A DNA stretch of 64,000 bases from Vanessa cardui (Eukaryota > Arthropoda > Insecta > Lepidoptera > Nymphalidae), in assembly GCF_905220365.1 (NCBI RefSeq), contig NC_061147.1, positions 7,874,001 through 7,938,000 of the forward strand. The letters run 5' to 3'. A model generated the notes under the pieces. It did not search any database. It was not told the DNA's origin and was given only the letters and a program-made list of their open reading frames with translations. Below, piece by piece: positions 12,801 through 27,800 of the stretch (position 1 is its first letter; every line of letters begins with the position of its first letter). Position numbers and translations under genes: made by a program.

Positions 12801-15800
12801 AAAGATTGCATTTGCAAAATATGAACAATTATCTAATAATTAATACATACCAATAACAGACTTGGCGAAACTCCTGTTTTTAAGTGTGGCGAGACCGAGG
12901 TCACCGATCTTAACGCTGCCCGTTGTACCCGTTATGAAAATGTTGTCGCATTTCAGATCTCTGTTAATGAAATAAAAAATCAACATTAAAATATATAATA
13001 CACGAAATGAAAACAAAATATTATTTAATTTTAAAGTAGTGAACATTACGTTCGTTTAAATAACAATAGCTAAACCTACAATTAATAAAGCACAAACTTC
13101 CAAACCCCGCTGTATTGTAATCTATCGAAGTTAAACTGTAAGATTACAATCTGTCCCTGAAGTTCTTCCTGATTGGCCGGCCTCATTGTAAGAGCAACCA
13201 ATCATATGTCACCGTTATTATTCAGTAGTTTACATTCTATCATATTTCATGGTTCACAATATTTTGACAGTTTCGACAGACGGTCGTCTGTATTTTCCAT
13301 GGTCAGTGGTGTGTACACCGGTACCGTTAGTTTTCTATGTTGTCTTGGGTCTGGGTGTTTGTGGTACCGTCGTTACTTCTGTTTTCCATAACACAAGTGC
13401 TTCAGCTACTTACATTGGGATCAGAGTAATGTATGTGATGTTGTCTCATATTGTCTCATAGTATACAATCTAACGAGACAGATTGTAATCTAACGAATTT
13501 TGTAATCTTACAGTAACATATACATATATAGATTAAAATCAACGGGAATATTTTAATACTATTAAAATTTATTATGAAGACGAAAATCATTAATATATGT
13601 ATCAGTCGCAAAGTTGAACATTGTATTAATATAATTGGTATAAAGGAACAAATCGAGTCTGTTATACCTTGACCTCTTACCTATGTATAATAGGCGGTGT
13701 TCTCGAATGTAAGAAATTCAGTCCCTTCAGAATCTGGCGGCACCATGACTTGAGAACTTTGGGGTTGATCCGTTTGAAACGTCGCAGGTACCTAAAAAAA
13801 ATACGTCAGATACAAAAAATGTAAGAGACACATACCTGAATTCAGATATAATATCCATTTTATAAGAAATACGCTCTTAAACAAGTGAGAAGTTCTATAT
13901 TTGTGAAGTTATTAAAAAAATGTTGTAATTATTTTAATATAAATTACAATTAAACAATAATGAAACAATAAGTAGAAAATAGTCCCTATGTTCATGTGAT
14001 ACATGATACGAGCTTCTTTTACAAGTAATTTTAGTACAAGAATCGTGTCTAACTTTATCATTTCAATTAAAAAAAATAGAACAATTCTATTATCTAAACA
14101 GTAGTTCAACTACTATTCTTTGACCTTGACTTATGACCTTTAAACTTTACACTAATTGGATATAATTTCATGTACTAACGTCTTGAGCGTCCCGGAGACC
14201 ATGAGCTCGGTGATCAGGACTATGTTCTTCTTCTTAGCGACGGTGCCCTCCCAGTAGTTGTAGAAGCGGACGATGTTCGGATGCTGCAGCTTCTTAAGCA
14301 TGTCGGCCTCCTCGCGAAACCGGAGACGCTCCGTTTTGTTCAACTTTTTCTCCTAAAAAGATGTGTATACCGTGTCATCACTTGCGAGCATATTTTGCAT
14401 ATATTAGACGTGGTTTCAAATTTCGATGTAAAATAATTAAAGAGAGAGATGGCCCAGTGATTAGAGCGCGTGCATCTTAACCGATGATGACGGATTCAAA
14501 CCCAGGCAAGCTTCACTGAATATTCATGTGTTTATAATTCATCTCGCTAAAGGAAAATGCGAGAAAACCTGCATGTGTTTAATATCATAGAAATTCAGCC
14601 ACATGTGTATTCCACCAACCTGGAAGTGTGGTGGAATATGTTCCAAGCCTCCTCAAAGGAAAAAGATGCCTTAGACTAGCAAAAGGTAATTTACAGGCTG
14701 TTGTTGTTTGTTGTTGATTTTATTTTACGTACAATAGGAGTAACTCCCATGTTTCTTGGCATTTCGATCCAACCCAGATAGGCTTAGCTCATCATCTAAA
14801 GCATCTTGATAAGACTGATCCAATGTGTTTTTGAGAGTTTTTTGAGAATAAGTTTGTAGCGATACGGCTGTACTGACCAGCAGCTCGCACCAGGCGACGG
14901 CGACGCCGGTCTGCGTGTCGAGGCCGTGGTACACCGTCTTGAACGAGCCGCGCCCCACCTCCTTGTCGTACTTGAAGAACCTGCGCGACAACAGCACGAA
15001 ATGCTTATGAAAAATGAATGAAATTATGTAAAAATGTTACTCAACTGCAATGTTTTAATATTTGTAAAAATTTAATTATTTATAATTTTTAATTAAATCC
15101 GTATTAGTTGTTGACTATTTATTTTTAATAAGTCAAGAAAGTTTTTTGTAATATGTATATAAATATCAGTAGTATAAATTATTATATTCTTCTATTAAGA
15201 AGATGTAAATCACTGATTGACTTTTAATGAAACTTATTATGGTATAATCTAGCATGCCTCACTAAAGTTATTTCACGAGGAAAACTCGAAATGAAATTTC
15301 GACGCGTGCGTCGATTCCTAACGACATTAAGGAAAGTCATACCGAAACATAAACAAACATTTCTCTATAAATAGCTTTGTGAAACCGGTTTGATAATATA
15401 ATAACAAATAGTACTTGTCGGCGCCGCCTACCGCCACTAGTACTTATTATATAATATTACTTGGTTGTAGGGCTTTGTACAAGCCCGCCTGGGTAGGTAC
15501 CACCCACTCATCAGATATTCTACCGCTAAACAACAATACGCAGTATTGTTGTTTCAGTTTGAAGGGTGAGTGAGCCAGTGTAACTACAGGCACATGGGAC
15601 ATAGCATCTTAGTTCCAAAGGTTGGTGGCGCATTGACTATGTAAGGAATAATTAATTATTTTTTTACAGCGTCATTGTCTATGGATGATAGTGACCACTT
15701 ACCATCAGGTGGCCCATATGCTCGTCCGCAAACCTGTAACATAAAAAAAAGTAATATGAAGGTTGCACCAACCTGCCACATGGAGACACTCCAATGGGTT

Positions 15801-18800
15801 CCTCCTCATCTTCTTCCTTCTCCTTGTCCTTATCATCCAGCTTGTTCAGCTCATAGATTGGATCATACACTAAACCTGAAAGGAACATACTATCATATAA
15901 CATTATGCTTCGTTTAATTATATATATATGATGATGATATATGATGTATATTTTTTATTAACAAATATATAAATAAACAACAATTTAATCGGCCACTTTG
16001 TTCGAGGTAATACAATAACAATAAATCGTATTAATTTAAATGATTCATAATTTGACAAAACGTTTCATATAATTCTGACAAGAGCGAGTCGAGTACCGCG
16101 TACAGTGTTTCGTACAAAGTAAGAATAACTTTTAAATGCCCAATTATTGTTTATTATTCATCTTGGCCTTAACAAGTCGAAATTATAGCACATATATAAC
16201 CAGTAAATTTCAAAAAGCCTTACCAACTAAGCTCCAAACAGAGCTTATATCTTATAAAGAACAAAGAAGCCACACGCTAGAGTACAATGCACAGAGCATG
16301 ATGAAAAACTAACGTAGTGGTAGCATAATAAAGTATGCGGAACCATAAAAATATATTAAATAAAATGACCTAAAAAAATGACAGTGAGTTATCGTATTAC
16401 TAATACGTTATACATAGATAAGGCTGATTAGTAACAACATCAAGTGTATGATATCCGCGGGAACGAACGAACGAACGAACGAACGAACGAATGAACGGAA
16501 ACGGCTCACCGTTCTGCGGCTCCTGCGGCTGCTCCTGGCCGCTGGCGTCGGCGGGCGGGTGCGGGATGATCGGAGCGCCCTTCTCAGTGGCCGCTGCTAT
16601 CTCGATATTCTCTTCCTGAAAAAAAACCATAACAGAGCATTACATATGGTTTCTTACATATTTAGTAAAGTAAAGTAACAGCCTGTACATTTCCCACTGC
16701 TGAGATAAGGTCTCCTCTTCCATTAGGGCTTGGAACATATTGAATGCACATGTAGCACATGCAGGTTTCCTCAAGATGTTTTCCTTCACCGCCGAGCACG
16801 AGACGAATTATAAATACAAATTAAGCACATTTATGTAGTGGTGCTTGCCTGGGTTTGAACCCGAAATCATCGATTAATATGCACGCGTTCCAACCACTGG
16901 GCCATCTCAGCTCTTTTTACATATTTATATTCTTAGAAATAACCGTTATAGTGCAATAGTACAAGGCGCTTTACTTATCTTGCCCAAAGTTCGTGCTATA
17001 CGACAAACTTGATGCGCTACGTGTTTATGATTGAGGTTTTTGATCACACCAGTATCAAGTTGTATCGAGGATATAAAATTAACAAATTCTATATTCCTAA
17101 GACACGAAACTCGTCTAGGGTAAATGGAGACAATGGCGGTATTACCTACATACATGAATCGACGAGTAATTTTGTTGATCAAATGCCTGTATGGTAAAGG
17201 AGACGTTTTCACAGTTAAAAAATATGACGCGCTCATTTTTTATACTGTCTAACCTACTCTAAATTTCTGAGGTTTACCTTTCGTCTATGCTTTGGAGTCG
17301 CCCATACCATAATACACGAGACTTAATATATGGCTTTATACGTCCATATTACATACATATATAAACATAATTTGTTGATACAATTGGAGTATCAGATCTA
17401 CGCTTACTCACCAAGTCCTGCTCTGAGATGAAGGCGTCGTCTTCGAGCCTGGCCACCAGCTTGTTGCCGCTGTCGTCCAGTTCGGGGTCGCATAGGGTGC
17501 CCTGACCTGAACTACGCCTTCGATATCCACCAACGGCGACACCCACTACTGGTTGACTTGCCTAGAAGACATTTTTAATAAAACATCAATAACCCCAGTG
17601 CCAACCCAAGGTAACTTTTGTATCAGAAGCAAAACGAATTAAGTGTTGTACGTGATTACTAGCGCCAGGATTGTTAGAATGAATACGTATGTGACTTTTC
17701 AATCTCGAAGCTTCAATTCAAACGATTATAATTGAATTTGGTGACAAACAAGATACTTTTAGACAAGATCGAACGAGTATCTTTCAATTCTACATAAATG
17801 CATCGAATCATCTTGTTAAATGTATATAGTAAAACCCTATTCCACTTAACTTACTTATCCTTACCTAGTCATATTTTAATTTTTGTTCCTTCCGATAACA
17901 ACTACGACTATTTAAAACGTCTTTTTTCGCGAACCCATAATGAATATCCATAATAATATCAGATCTAAATGATATCGCGCTTCAAATGGATGTCAATTTG
18001 TTTATTTAACTTTATTGTTTTCGTGGTCGAAATAGGCTACAGATTATCTCTATACCATTATTATATATGCGACAGTAACTCTGTCTGTCACGGGCAAAGC
18101 ACTGAACTGATTTTGATGTAATTTAGTATGCAAAGCAAAACTTAAACCCAAGGAAGAACATAGGTTACTTTTAATAGCTAACATGGTCACGCAACAAGCG
18201 AGGGAAGCCGCAAGCGACAACTAGTTGATAGTTAAACATTCTTGCTATAGAAACCGGTAAAAACCGGATTAAACAGCCTTGTACAAGTCTGTAAGCTTAC
18301 ATATATATGAGTTCATACATACCACACTGGTGGTGAGCGAGTTGAGCATATCGAAGGTGTTGCTCTGCTGGGTGTGGATGATGGCCAGCGCGTTGTAGGG
18401 CCGCGGGCCCAGCACCGGCGTCTTCATCACGCCCACCTCGCCCCCCACCACCACCTGGGACACACACATAAACACTTGCCACTTAAACAATCAAAATTAA
18501 CTTCAAAAAGAAACTTTATAGGAGACAATTCATTCGGTGATTTCTTACCATCAAAGCTGATGGTTACCTGATGGGTTCTTAATTACAAAATGTCCATCAG
18601 AGACGAAAACCGTACGTGAGATACATAAAATTCGTTGCGAAGTTGCGATTTATAATCGTGTTCTATTCTTATCGGGTGCCGAGATTCGTTTAACTGTTTT
18701 ATTGGCTATAAAACGTCGTATAACTGGGCGATTATCTATGATAAGATTTAAACAGAAGCCAGTACCTTAAATGTTTTCTCCTTGCCATGCACGGTCTTCT

Positions 18801-21800
18801 CCTTCGCGGGGATAACGGTCGACTCTAGGTGGTGTGACGGCTGCGATATTTGATGATGAAGGCCAGATGTCATCTGTAAAACGAAACGAACCCATTAAGA
18901 CACCCGAATGCGTTAAACATTTGGAAAGACAAATGTACATATTCAGTCAAGACCAAAATGGTATTGCTAAACCAGTTTTTGTTTTAAGATACGACCTTAT
19001 AAAATTAAGCACTCAATATTTGTCATGCGTTATTATGGAATGATTATCGTAAATCGATTTTAATCCATTTCCTTTGGGGAAACAGTATAGATAAGTTCCA
19101 TTTAATATAAAGTAGTGGGTCGCGTTTATGCAAAGTATGTTTTAGGAATTTTGACAGGTAGGTATTGTTTTGATTTCATTTCGCTGTAAACTGTAGCCAC
19201 TAATCTACATTGGCGCCAAAATGATAAAACTTTATTTAAAAGAATTTGTTAAAAAAGTAAGTAAGAATTGGAGTTTGTCGATAACAATTTATTTATTCTT
19301 TTTTTTCTTATTCTTAACCGTTATTCTTTTTTTTTTTTTTTAACCGCTTTTATATTTATTATTATTATTCTTATTTTTATATTTTTCCGCTTTTCAAAGT
19401 TAATTCATATTTTAAATTGTCATAATTTAGTACATAATTTTATTCACATCTGCGGCTTCAAAATGAGACCAAAACCGATTTTAATGTGCAGCTATCGTCC
19501 CATAATCATTGAGAAAAATCGACTAACGCTATGGATATATAAGATACGAATCAAAGAAAGCAATGTATCCACCGAAGCGAGCTCTGCAATATACCCTGTT
19601 TACATCTTTATCTATCCTTCAATCTCGCGAGAGACGAGGTCGCAATCCGCGATACGTATTCACTCGAGATTAAATTCGCTCCGAGAGGAACTGCGCTGAC
19701 AGGATCAATTGACAAACGCCTCTATTTATCCTAACTGTATGATTCCTTAATTCGACAATCATCAAACGGAACAAATAGCTGGACCCGTACCAAGCTACGT
19801 ACGAGTTTATATAATTGCAAATACATATATCGAATATTTGAAGAAAATTATGAATCGTTTCGAATTCGAAAATATTTTTCCAAAACGTGCCGCGACTTCT
19901 GGTAAGTCTTATACATATTGATAAAGTAGTTATTTATTCATTTATTAATACAAATTGCAGCAATGTCACAATTGATACCAAAGACATATTTCTCTAGAGG
20001 CAAAATGCCCCCAAAACTTTTCATTTCAGATCTTAAAGTCCTTTTTTATTATATACTCAAACTCCTACAAATTTTCGACCACGACGCAAATATTCCGTCC
20101 CATATTTCTAAACTTTAAAATAATACCCATTTAATCGAAAGAAAACTATTCTTCTTTTACAAACATTTTAGAATAATTGCGAATAATACAAAATTAAATA
20201 TAAATAATGCCGCTTATTTACTTAAGTCATGACAAGCCAGGATGCACAACCACAGTCCATAGGGAAGTCTGAGTAATAATAATATCTAAGTTGACTTAGC
20301 CATACACAACAAAGTCCAGTATTTTATATTTAGACACGAATGTTAAGCGTTAAGGGAAATAAATATTTATAATAATAAATATCTTAATAACCAATTATTG
20401 AAAAAACAAGTGTAGATAAATTTGACTCATCCGTGAACGAATCCATAAAATCACGTATTCCGTTTGTAACTATTCCTGGACATGTCACCATGATGAGACA
20501 CTCCATTAATAACAATTTAACGTTCAAAAATAATTAAGGAAAATTATCCACACTGATAAAACGAATCATTAAAAAATCACACACCAAATTAATGTCACAT
20601 CACGAGCGTATATCGTCACAATAGTAGATAATTTATTTTCCATCCACTGACACTAAATCACGACAAGATCGTACGTAAGCATTAAATTAGGAAAAAAAAA
20701 AGCAAAAAAAAAAGTATGCGCGCGAAATGTCAATCCTAAAACGAGCAGTGATTGACTGACACTGGTCCATTCATAATAAACACCGCGATAAAAGTTCAGA
20801 AACGCATCGTGTGTAAGGCTACTGACATACAACGCACAGAAACGCTACGAGGAAAATGTATGTTAATTATTTACACTGAATATTGATGTTACGCTTTGAA
20901 ACGACTTTTGAAAAACATTATTAAAATCTTCCTTGCTATCCTTTCTAGCCTTCGACATTAAAAAGAGATAGCAACATACTGTTATTCTTTGAAATGTTAT
21001 ATATTTCCAATGCCAAATTAATTACAATTGTTTAATTTAAATTTTTAGGCTTCTTATTAAAATAATTAGTAATATAATCGAGCAGAACAAAAAATATATT
21101 TCTCTACAAAATAAAAAAAGATAAACCAAATTATAACGACGAATACTTTCAGGAAGTTACTAATTTAGTGGAAACTAAAACATTTTGTTTTTATATGAAT
21201 TTCGAATTCAAAAAATGACGTTATCCGTTGATATTATCCGTTTGTCCTTTCCTATTTGGACAAATTTATTGTAGTAAACAGCGTGAACTAAACACTCAAT
21301 GACTGAGACGTACCGAAGAATAGAACAACGACCCGATGAAAGTGGGTTCAAATACTCGAATAGATTAGGATATCCTCCTGACTCTTGCTGCATACTCTTA
21401 ATACTGTAGTGGTTCCTTATGACATATAGTTTGTCTTTCCTAAATCATACTGAAATTAAACTAAATACGTCGAAACGTCATCAGGAGTGCCTAGATAGTT
21501 AAAATCAGCTCTACTTGGCGCTGAAAGAAACCATGATGAAGTGAATGAAATGAATGAATGCATGGGTTAGATGAAGATCTACCACACATCTACAATTATA
21601 TATGAAACAGCGTGGTATAAGATATAAGTAGTTGCTTTCAATTCTTAACAAGAAAAGAAGGTCCGATAGTAAAAAGGTCAGTTGGTATCCAATTTGCTAC
21701 AAATTTCCCAATTATCTTATATACAAGCGTTATTGTCGCGGCGTTTCTCACGACGACAATAATCTGCTTCGTTCAAGGGCAGCCTAATAGTTGAAACGGT

Positions 21801-24800
21801 GCATTATGGATAACGATGTGTATGACGGCGCAATCTTTACTCAGAAAGGATTGTGATAAGGCGTCAGAGTTATCGCACCGTGATGTAACGGCATTCCGCG
21901 CCGCTGACAGAAAAGGTCGCGTTATAATTACGCGGTGTTAACGTAATTAGGCTTTATCGTGTCTAAACTTAGCCCAGGTTAGATACTCCCAAACATTGAT
22001 CATGATAATTTTTAAAATTCGAAATAATTTGAATTTTGTTCCAATGTAAGAGAAAATCCAAGAAGGTTTCATATCTGAGATCGTGTCTTGTCGTGTTTCT
22101 TATTTCAAATTTAGAAATAAGGTAAACTTGCACCTCTTAATAGTAAATAAGTTTTCACAACTAGACATTCGTACTCTAAGAAGTGTTAACGATTTCTTAC
22201 ACCGTCAATAAGCCGTGTACGACCTTTCTACCTGTAATTACACCAGCTAAACAATCTTACAAACCGGCACCCAGAATAACTGATTTGAATATAAATCGTC
22301 CATTTCATAAACCACATTTGGGCACATATTGAATTAATCTATACAAATACTAGCGGCCTGCCCTGGCTTCGCACGGGTGAACGTAATTTTTTTTATATTT
22401 TTACCTTTTATTTATAATTTTTTTGTTGCTTTATTTTCGATATAAATAACAATTGTCGTTCATTTCAAAATATTTAAAACTTTAATAAATTTTATACCTC
22501 AACCTTCCTTATGATTCTTTCTGCCTATGGTGAAAATCTCATGAAATTCCGTTCAGTAGTTCTGGAGTTTTTCGAGAGCATACAGACTGACGGCCAGGGG
22601 ACTTTGCTTTATATGTAGGGATTATGAATACGAAAGTGACCCTGTCTGTCTGTTGCTAACGGCTAAACAAGTGAACCGTATTTAATGAGATTTTACGAAG
22701 TCAGCTTGAACTCCAAGGATGGACAACACTAAAACGAGCATAATCGCGGGCGACAACGTGTATTAAACTGAAACAATCGATATCGATATCTTAATTATCT
22801 ATTAACTGAACGCACTATTCCATAATCAATTGATAATATACGTTTAAGGATAAGTGGTTCCAGAGATATAACAGTTCTGTAAATTCTATAAAACGAACAG
22901 CGTTTTTAACTGTTATAATATTTATTTTAGAAGAAAATAATTGTGAAACATAATGTTTTCTAAGAATAAAGGAGCAAATAAAACGCTCGTATACGTGACC
23001 GGAGGACTCGTTCGACAACGTTTACCTAAAATACTTGGAAATTATAAATAATTAACTACCTATACACTGATACTCGCGCCGTATTGATGAGACATTAGCT
23101 CGTAGTCTTATATTTCATTTAAACTAACATATCATTTCTCATTTAATTGCTTAGATTATATTTTATATAAAGTAAAAGTAAAGTAACAGCCTGTAAATTT
23201 CCCACTGCTGGGATAAGGCCTCCTCTTCCATAAAGGAGAGGGTTTGGAACATATCCCACCACGCTGTTCCAATGCGAGTGGAATGCACATGTGGCAGAAT
23301 TTCGATGAAATTAGACACATGCAGATTTCCTCACGAAGTTTTCCTTCTACGCCGAGCTCGAGAAACACAAATTAAGCAGATATATATATATAGTGGTGCT
23401 TGCCTGGATTTGAACTGCACGCTATCATCGGTTAAGATGCACGCGTTCCATCTGTAATACCACCCATCTCAGCTCTTATATATAACTGGTTAAAACTGAG
23501 AATTTATCTTTGAGTTTTGTAAAATTATAGACGAATGTCTACCCCTTATAATCCCCCTAATAATCCTGTCAAATTTCAGGTTTGTAGGTTATACTTTCTG
23601 AGATTAGGTGATGCTTTAGGTTTTATACATATGTACTACGTTTCAAAACGATACCTTATATGGTATAGTTTTGAACTGTCGTCCGTAACAAATGATTTAG
23701 AGTTTATAGTCTATCTGGCGACATATTTTGTAAGACATGTAAGAGTTCATATTTGTGTGTGAAAACGCAAGCGAACTCAATTTTCTGACTCTCATAATCC
23801 AAATGACCGAAAAATCTGACATAACCAGAAGAATGTAACTGTAGATCTTGTCACAGTTTACTCTCGAGGCGACTGCGTGTAAACATTTCTCCAAAACTAT
23901 ATAGCTGATACTGATAATCTCTCTATAAAAAATCCAAAAAGTTTGTATTACTCCGCCCGTGGTTTAAATCCAATACATAGATATACCTTATTCGTTTGCC
24001 ACAAAACCAACGAAACAGTCAGAAGAATGTCAATATTACCGTGAAACATACATACAATAAAATAAAAAAAATATATTATTTATCTTTCTTTATATGTTGT
24101 AACTGTAACGTGATAGTTATATTATTGAGCAATTGCTCGAAACTTAATTGGTGTACGTTTTGTTAGCCGACTTTTTTTAATTCATTTATTGTAGGCTGAC
24201 GTACAAATTTACCTTGCCCTATGGTATGTGGTATCTTTTTGTCTTTAACATAATCGGTACAATAGTCGCAATTTATTACAGAATCAGATGTGCTAAGATA
24301 GTCACAATTCAAACCGAAACATATCATCAGAAATACTTTGTATCGCCGTTGTTTGCTGTTGTTTGTCGGCGGTAAAATAATATTAATAGCAAGATAAAAT
24401 ATCTTTTAGCGATAACATGCTCACGGTCCGAGTTGTGGCTTGCGGTAATGCGGCTAGCGCTAGGTAAACGCCGCAGCCTAGACTCCTAGCGGTGACGTAA
24501 CACCCGCGAGACCCAATTGTTATTTCATGAATGAAATTGAATTAAAACCAATTCCCGAGCGGTCGCAAATTGACAGGATAAAACGTTTGAAATCGACGCA
24601 CACGTGGACTTGGTCTCATTGCTCGAGATTGCATATTTACATCGAGATTGAAATTTATTTACACGACGCTGATAGATTTTCATAGACATATTGTAATAAA
24701 ACGATGTCAATAAATTATATGTAGGGAAAAATATATCGAGTTAACAACCAACAGTCCCTGTTAAAAATACCTATAGAAATATTTTGTGTTAATATATGCT

Positions 24801-27800
24801 GTGAAAAGTAAAAAATATTTATCGTATCGTACGGAACCCTTCGTGCACAAGTCCGACTCGAACACGAAGGATTCCGTAAAATTATCTATAAAAATGACAA
24901 AAAAACACGTTTGTTGTATTGGAGTCCCTTCAATATTCAAAATATTCTGTCGTTTTTAGTGTTTATTGTAAAAGCGCTAATAGAAAAACATCATCTGCGA
25001 AAATTTCAACTATATAAAAATTCATGAGCTATACAGGCTGATGACAGACAGCGGAGTTTTAGTAAAAGGTGTCTCTTCTTAACTTACAGGTACGGAACCC
25101 TGATAATATTATATGGTGCACCGCCCACTCGCCAGTTACTCTTCCACTAAACAACAGTACCTTTAATTTATATGTTCCGATTTTGAATGATGAATGTGCC
25201 AGTGTAATTACAAACTCTAGGGACGTAAGATCTTATAAGGATCGTTGGCGGCGCATTTAAGATGCATGTAGTAGTTTATACTTCATACATTGCCAATATC
25301 CGTCAACTGATTAGGTGGATCAATAGCTTATATGTTTTCCAAAAATAAATGTCTATCATTGAAGGTATAGATAACTTAATTAAGATGTTAACGAGAGCCA
25401 AAATGATCCTGTGTTTAGATCGCGTGCATCTTAACCGATGATTAACGGTTCAAGCCCAAGTGTTTAATTCATCTCGTACTCGGGAGTTGAGGGAAAACAT
25501 GATCAAGGAATCTGCATATGTGCGTGACGTGTGTATCCACCAACTCGCACTGTAGTGAAATAAACGCCAAACGTTCCATAGGAGTCCATTTTATCATAGT
25601 CCATTTTCCATGGATGAGCCAGAAATATACATATGCTATCAGTGGTGCTTTAACTTAATATATTCAATGTGTAGTATATGAATGAATAAATCACACTATT
25701 TATCACGGCTTAACGTACGAAAACTAATCAAATATATAAGTTTGTTTTCAATAGCATCCGCACTGGTAGAGTCGGAATAAGGTCTTAAAACTTTTTCTTT
25801 CATACGAGAAAACAGAGCATAGATGTGGTTGGATATAGAGGTAGAGGACGACCAAATAAACGATGTATGGAGTGTGTGAAAGACGATATGTTTAGGAAGA
25901 ATGTTACTTGTGAGATGACGTCCGACAGAGAAGTATGGAAGGAGACATGCTGCGCCGACCCCAAATAAAATTGGTATAAGGGCAGGAGAATGATGATGAC
26001 GAGGAACCTACCCACAATTAAATATCAATTCTTCTTATGAGTTACAATTCTAGAATATCATGTAATAATTAACGACGATTGAATAATATAAACAGATACA
26101 GAAACATGTATTCAAGTGTCAATTGCGCAAGAGTGCAAATAAAAAAAAATGTCTGCAGTGTACATAATGCGGCAATGTGTAATGTGCAAAGTGTTGAGAA
26201 AAAAAAAAGAAATAACAGAGCTTTCGAGTGGACATAGGCAAATGCCAAACGACGCTCCACTTCAACTCAGCTGGACATTTTAGTATTACCCAAGTATCTG
26301 CAATGTCACAAGGTTATATCAACGATTTTACTTCACAAAAAATATCGAGAATAACCAGTTTATACACAAACTAGCTGTCCATCCCAGCTTCACACTGGTG
26401 GACATAAGTCTTATTTTGTATTTATATTTTTTTGTTGATTTTTTCCGACGTGATTAACAATTGTCGTTCTATTTCAACTTACTCAAAAATCTTAATAAAT
26501 TGTATACCTAAACTTTTTTTATGAATCCGTCTTGAAATTCTGGTCAGTAGTATTGGAGTTCCTCGCAAACATACAGACAGACGTGGCCGTGACATTGTTT
26601 TATAATATGTTATACTACACTAGTAGATACAAAGTCTCGCGTACCAAATACCGAAACATTAAGCTTAATCTTTAATCTAATTAGTCGAAAATTCAACCTT
26701 ATTTATTAAGACATGCTCCGTTTCAGAATTTCGAAATACCGTCCTGTGATTGGTTGAAAATTTAATCACGTGTTGTGTTTTTTATGCTTTTGTTTAGTCG
26801 GAACGAAAATGAATTACATTCAAAATTAAGTTTAAGAGATACAGCTGTTAATGGTAGCAACCAAGTAATGGACCGAATAGTATTTTATATATTCAGTAAT
26901 CGAAATTGTAGCTCTACATTATAACAGCTTTAGAACGGTCTTTTTTACGGGTACATATTATCAACAAAGAAAATGCTATTATATTGTATATACCCTATAG
27001 CATTTGGCATGAACAGTTCTGGAGATCACGTATACATACAAATAAACAAATTTCAAAATATTACTATATACATATTAACTGGTCCGCACTCGTTAATCGT
27101 AACAGCTCCGCCCCCGTGGGTCACAGTGTGATATTTTATAACCTTTCGATAAATGAGCTATCTAACAAAATATGTTTTTTTTAACATATAACTGGTATTC
27201 CTGAGACAAGTACGTTTAGGCAAATAAACCATCTTTTCATCTTAATAATCCTAGTGATTTTAAGGACCTTTGAGAGGCAAAAACTAGGGCTGATAAATTA
27301 AGCCGAACCCAACAGTGTTACGGACTATAGCTTAACTTATAAGGGATACTTTATTTACTTTTTTATTTGCTTCCAAGCATTAGATCTATAGTTTAAACAT
27401 TCTGCTCGTACGTGTATATTTTGCATTGGCAAAGACGTAAAAAAAATTATCGCATTCTCAATAAAACTTTACGTTAAACATACAAGTCTGTATATCGAAA
27501 ACAAATATGTATAAGAACGAATGTTTACTATTAAATGTATGGCATATTGTTGTCTGGTCGTGATTTTAGCGTTCGTTTACATAGTTAAATAAATAAATGT
27601 TTTGTCATGTAATTATACTTTATATATACAAACATATTGTCTTATATGACGTGTTCAATTTAACGACATATCAGGTTATATCAAATAGACTCAATCAATA
27701 GCGCTCGGTCTGATTTAAAACATTTAAATATATTATTTCAATCGATGTAAAAAATATATATTATACGTCCAGATCTTTCCTTATCGTCAGTACAAGAATC

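Noticed and set aside
19268..19699. 143-residue plus-strand frame
   Set aside because: Hydrophobic Phe/Ile/Leu content is explained by T-rich low-complexity DNA; no splice partner or similarity.
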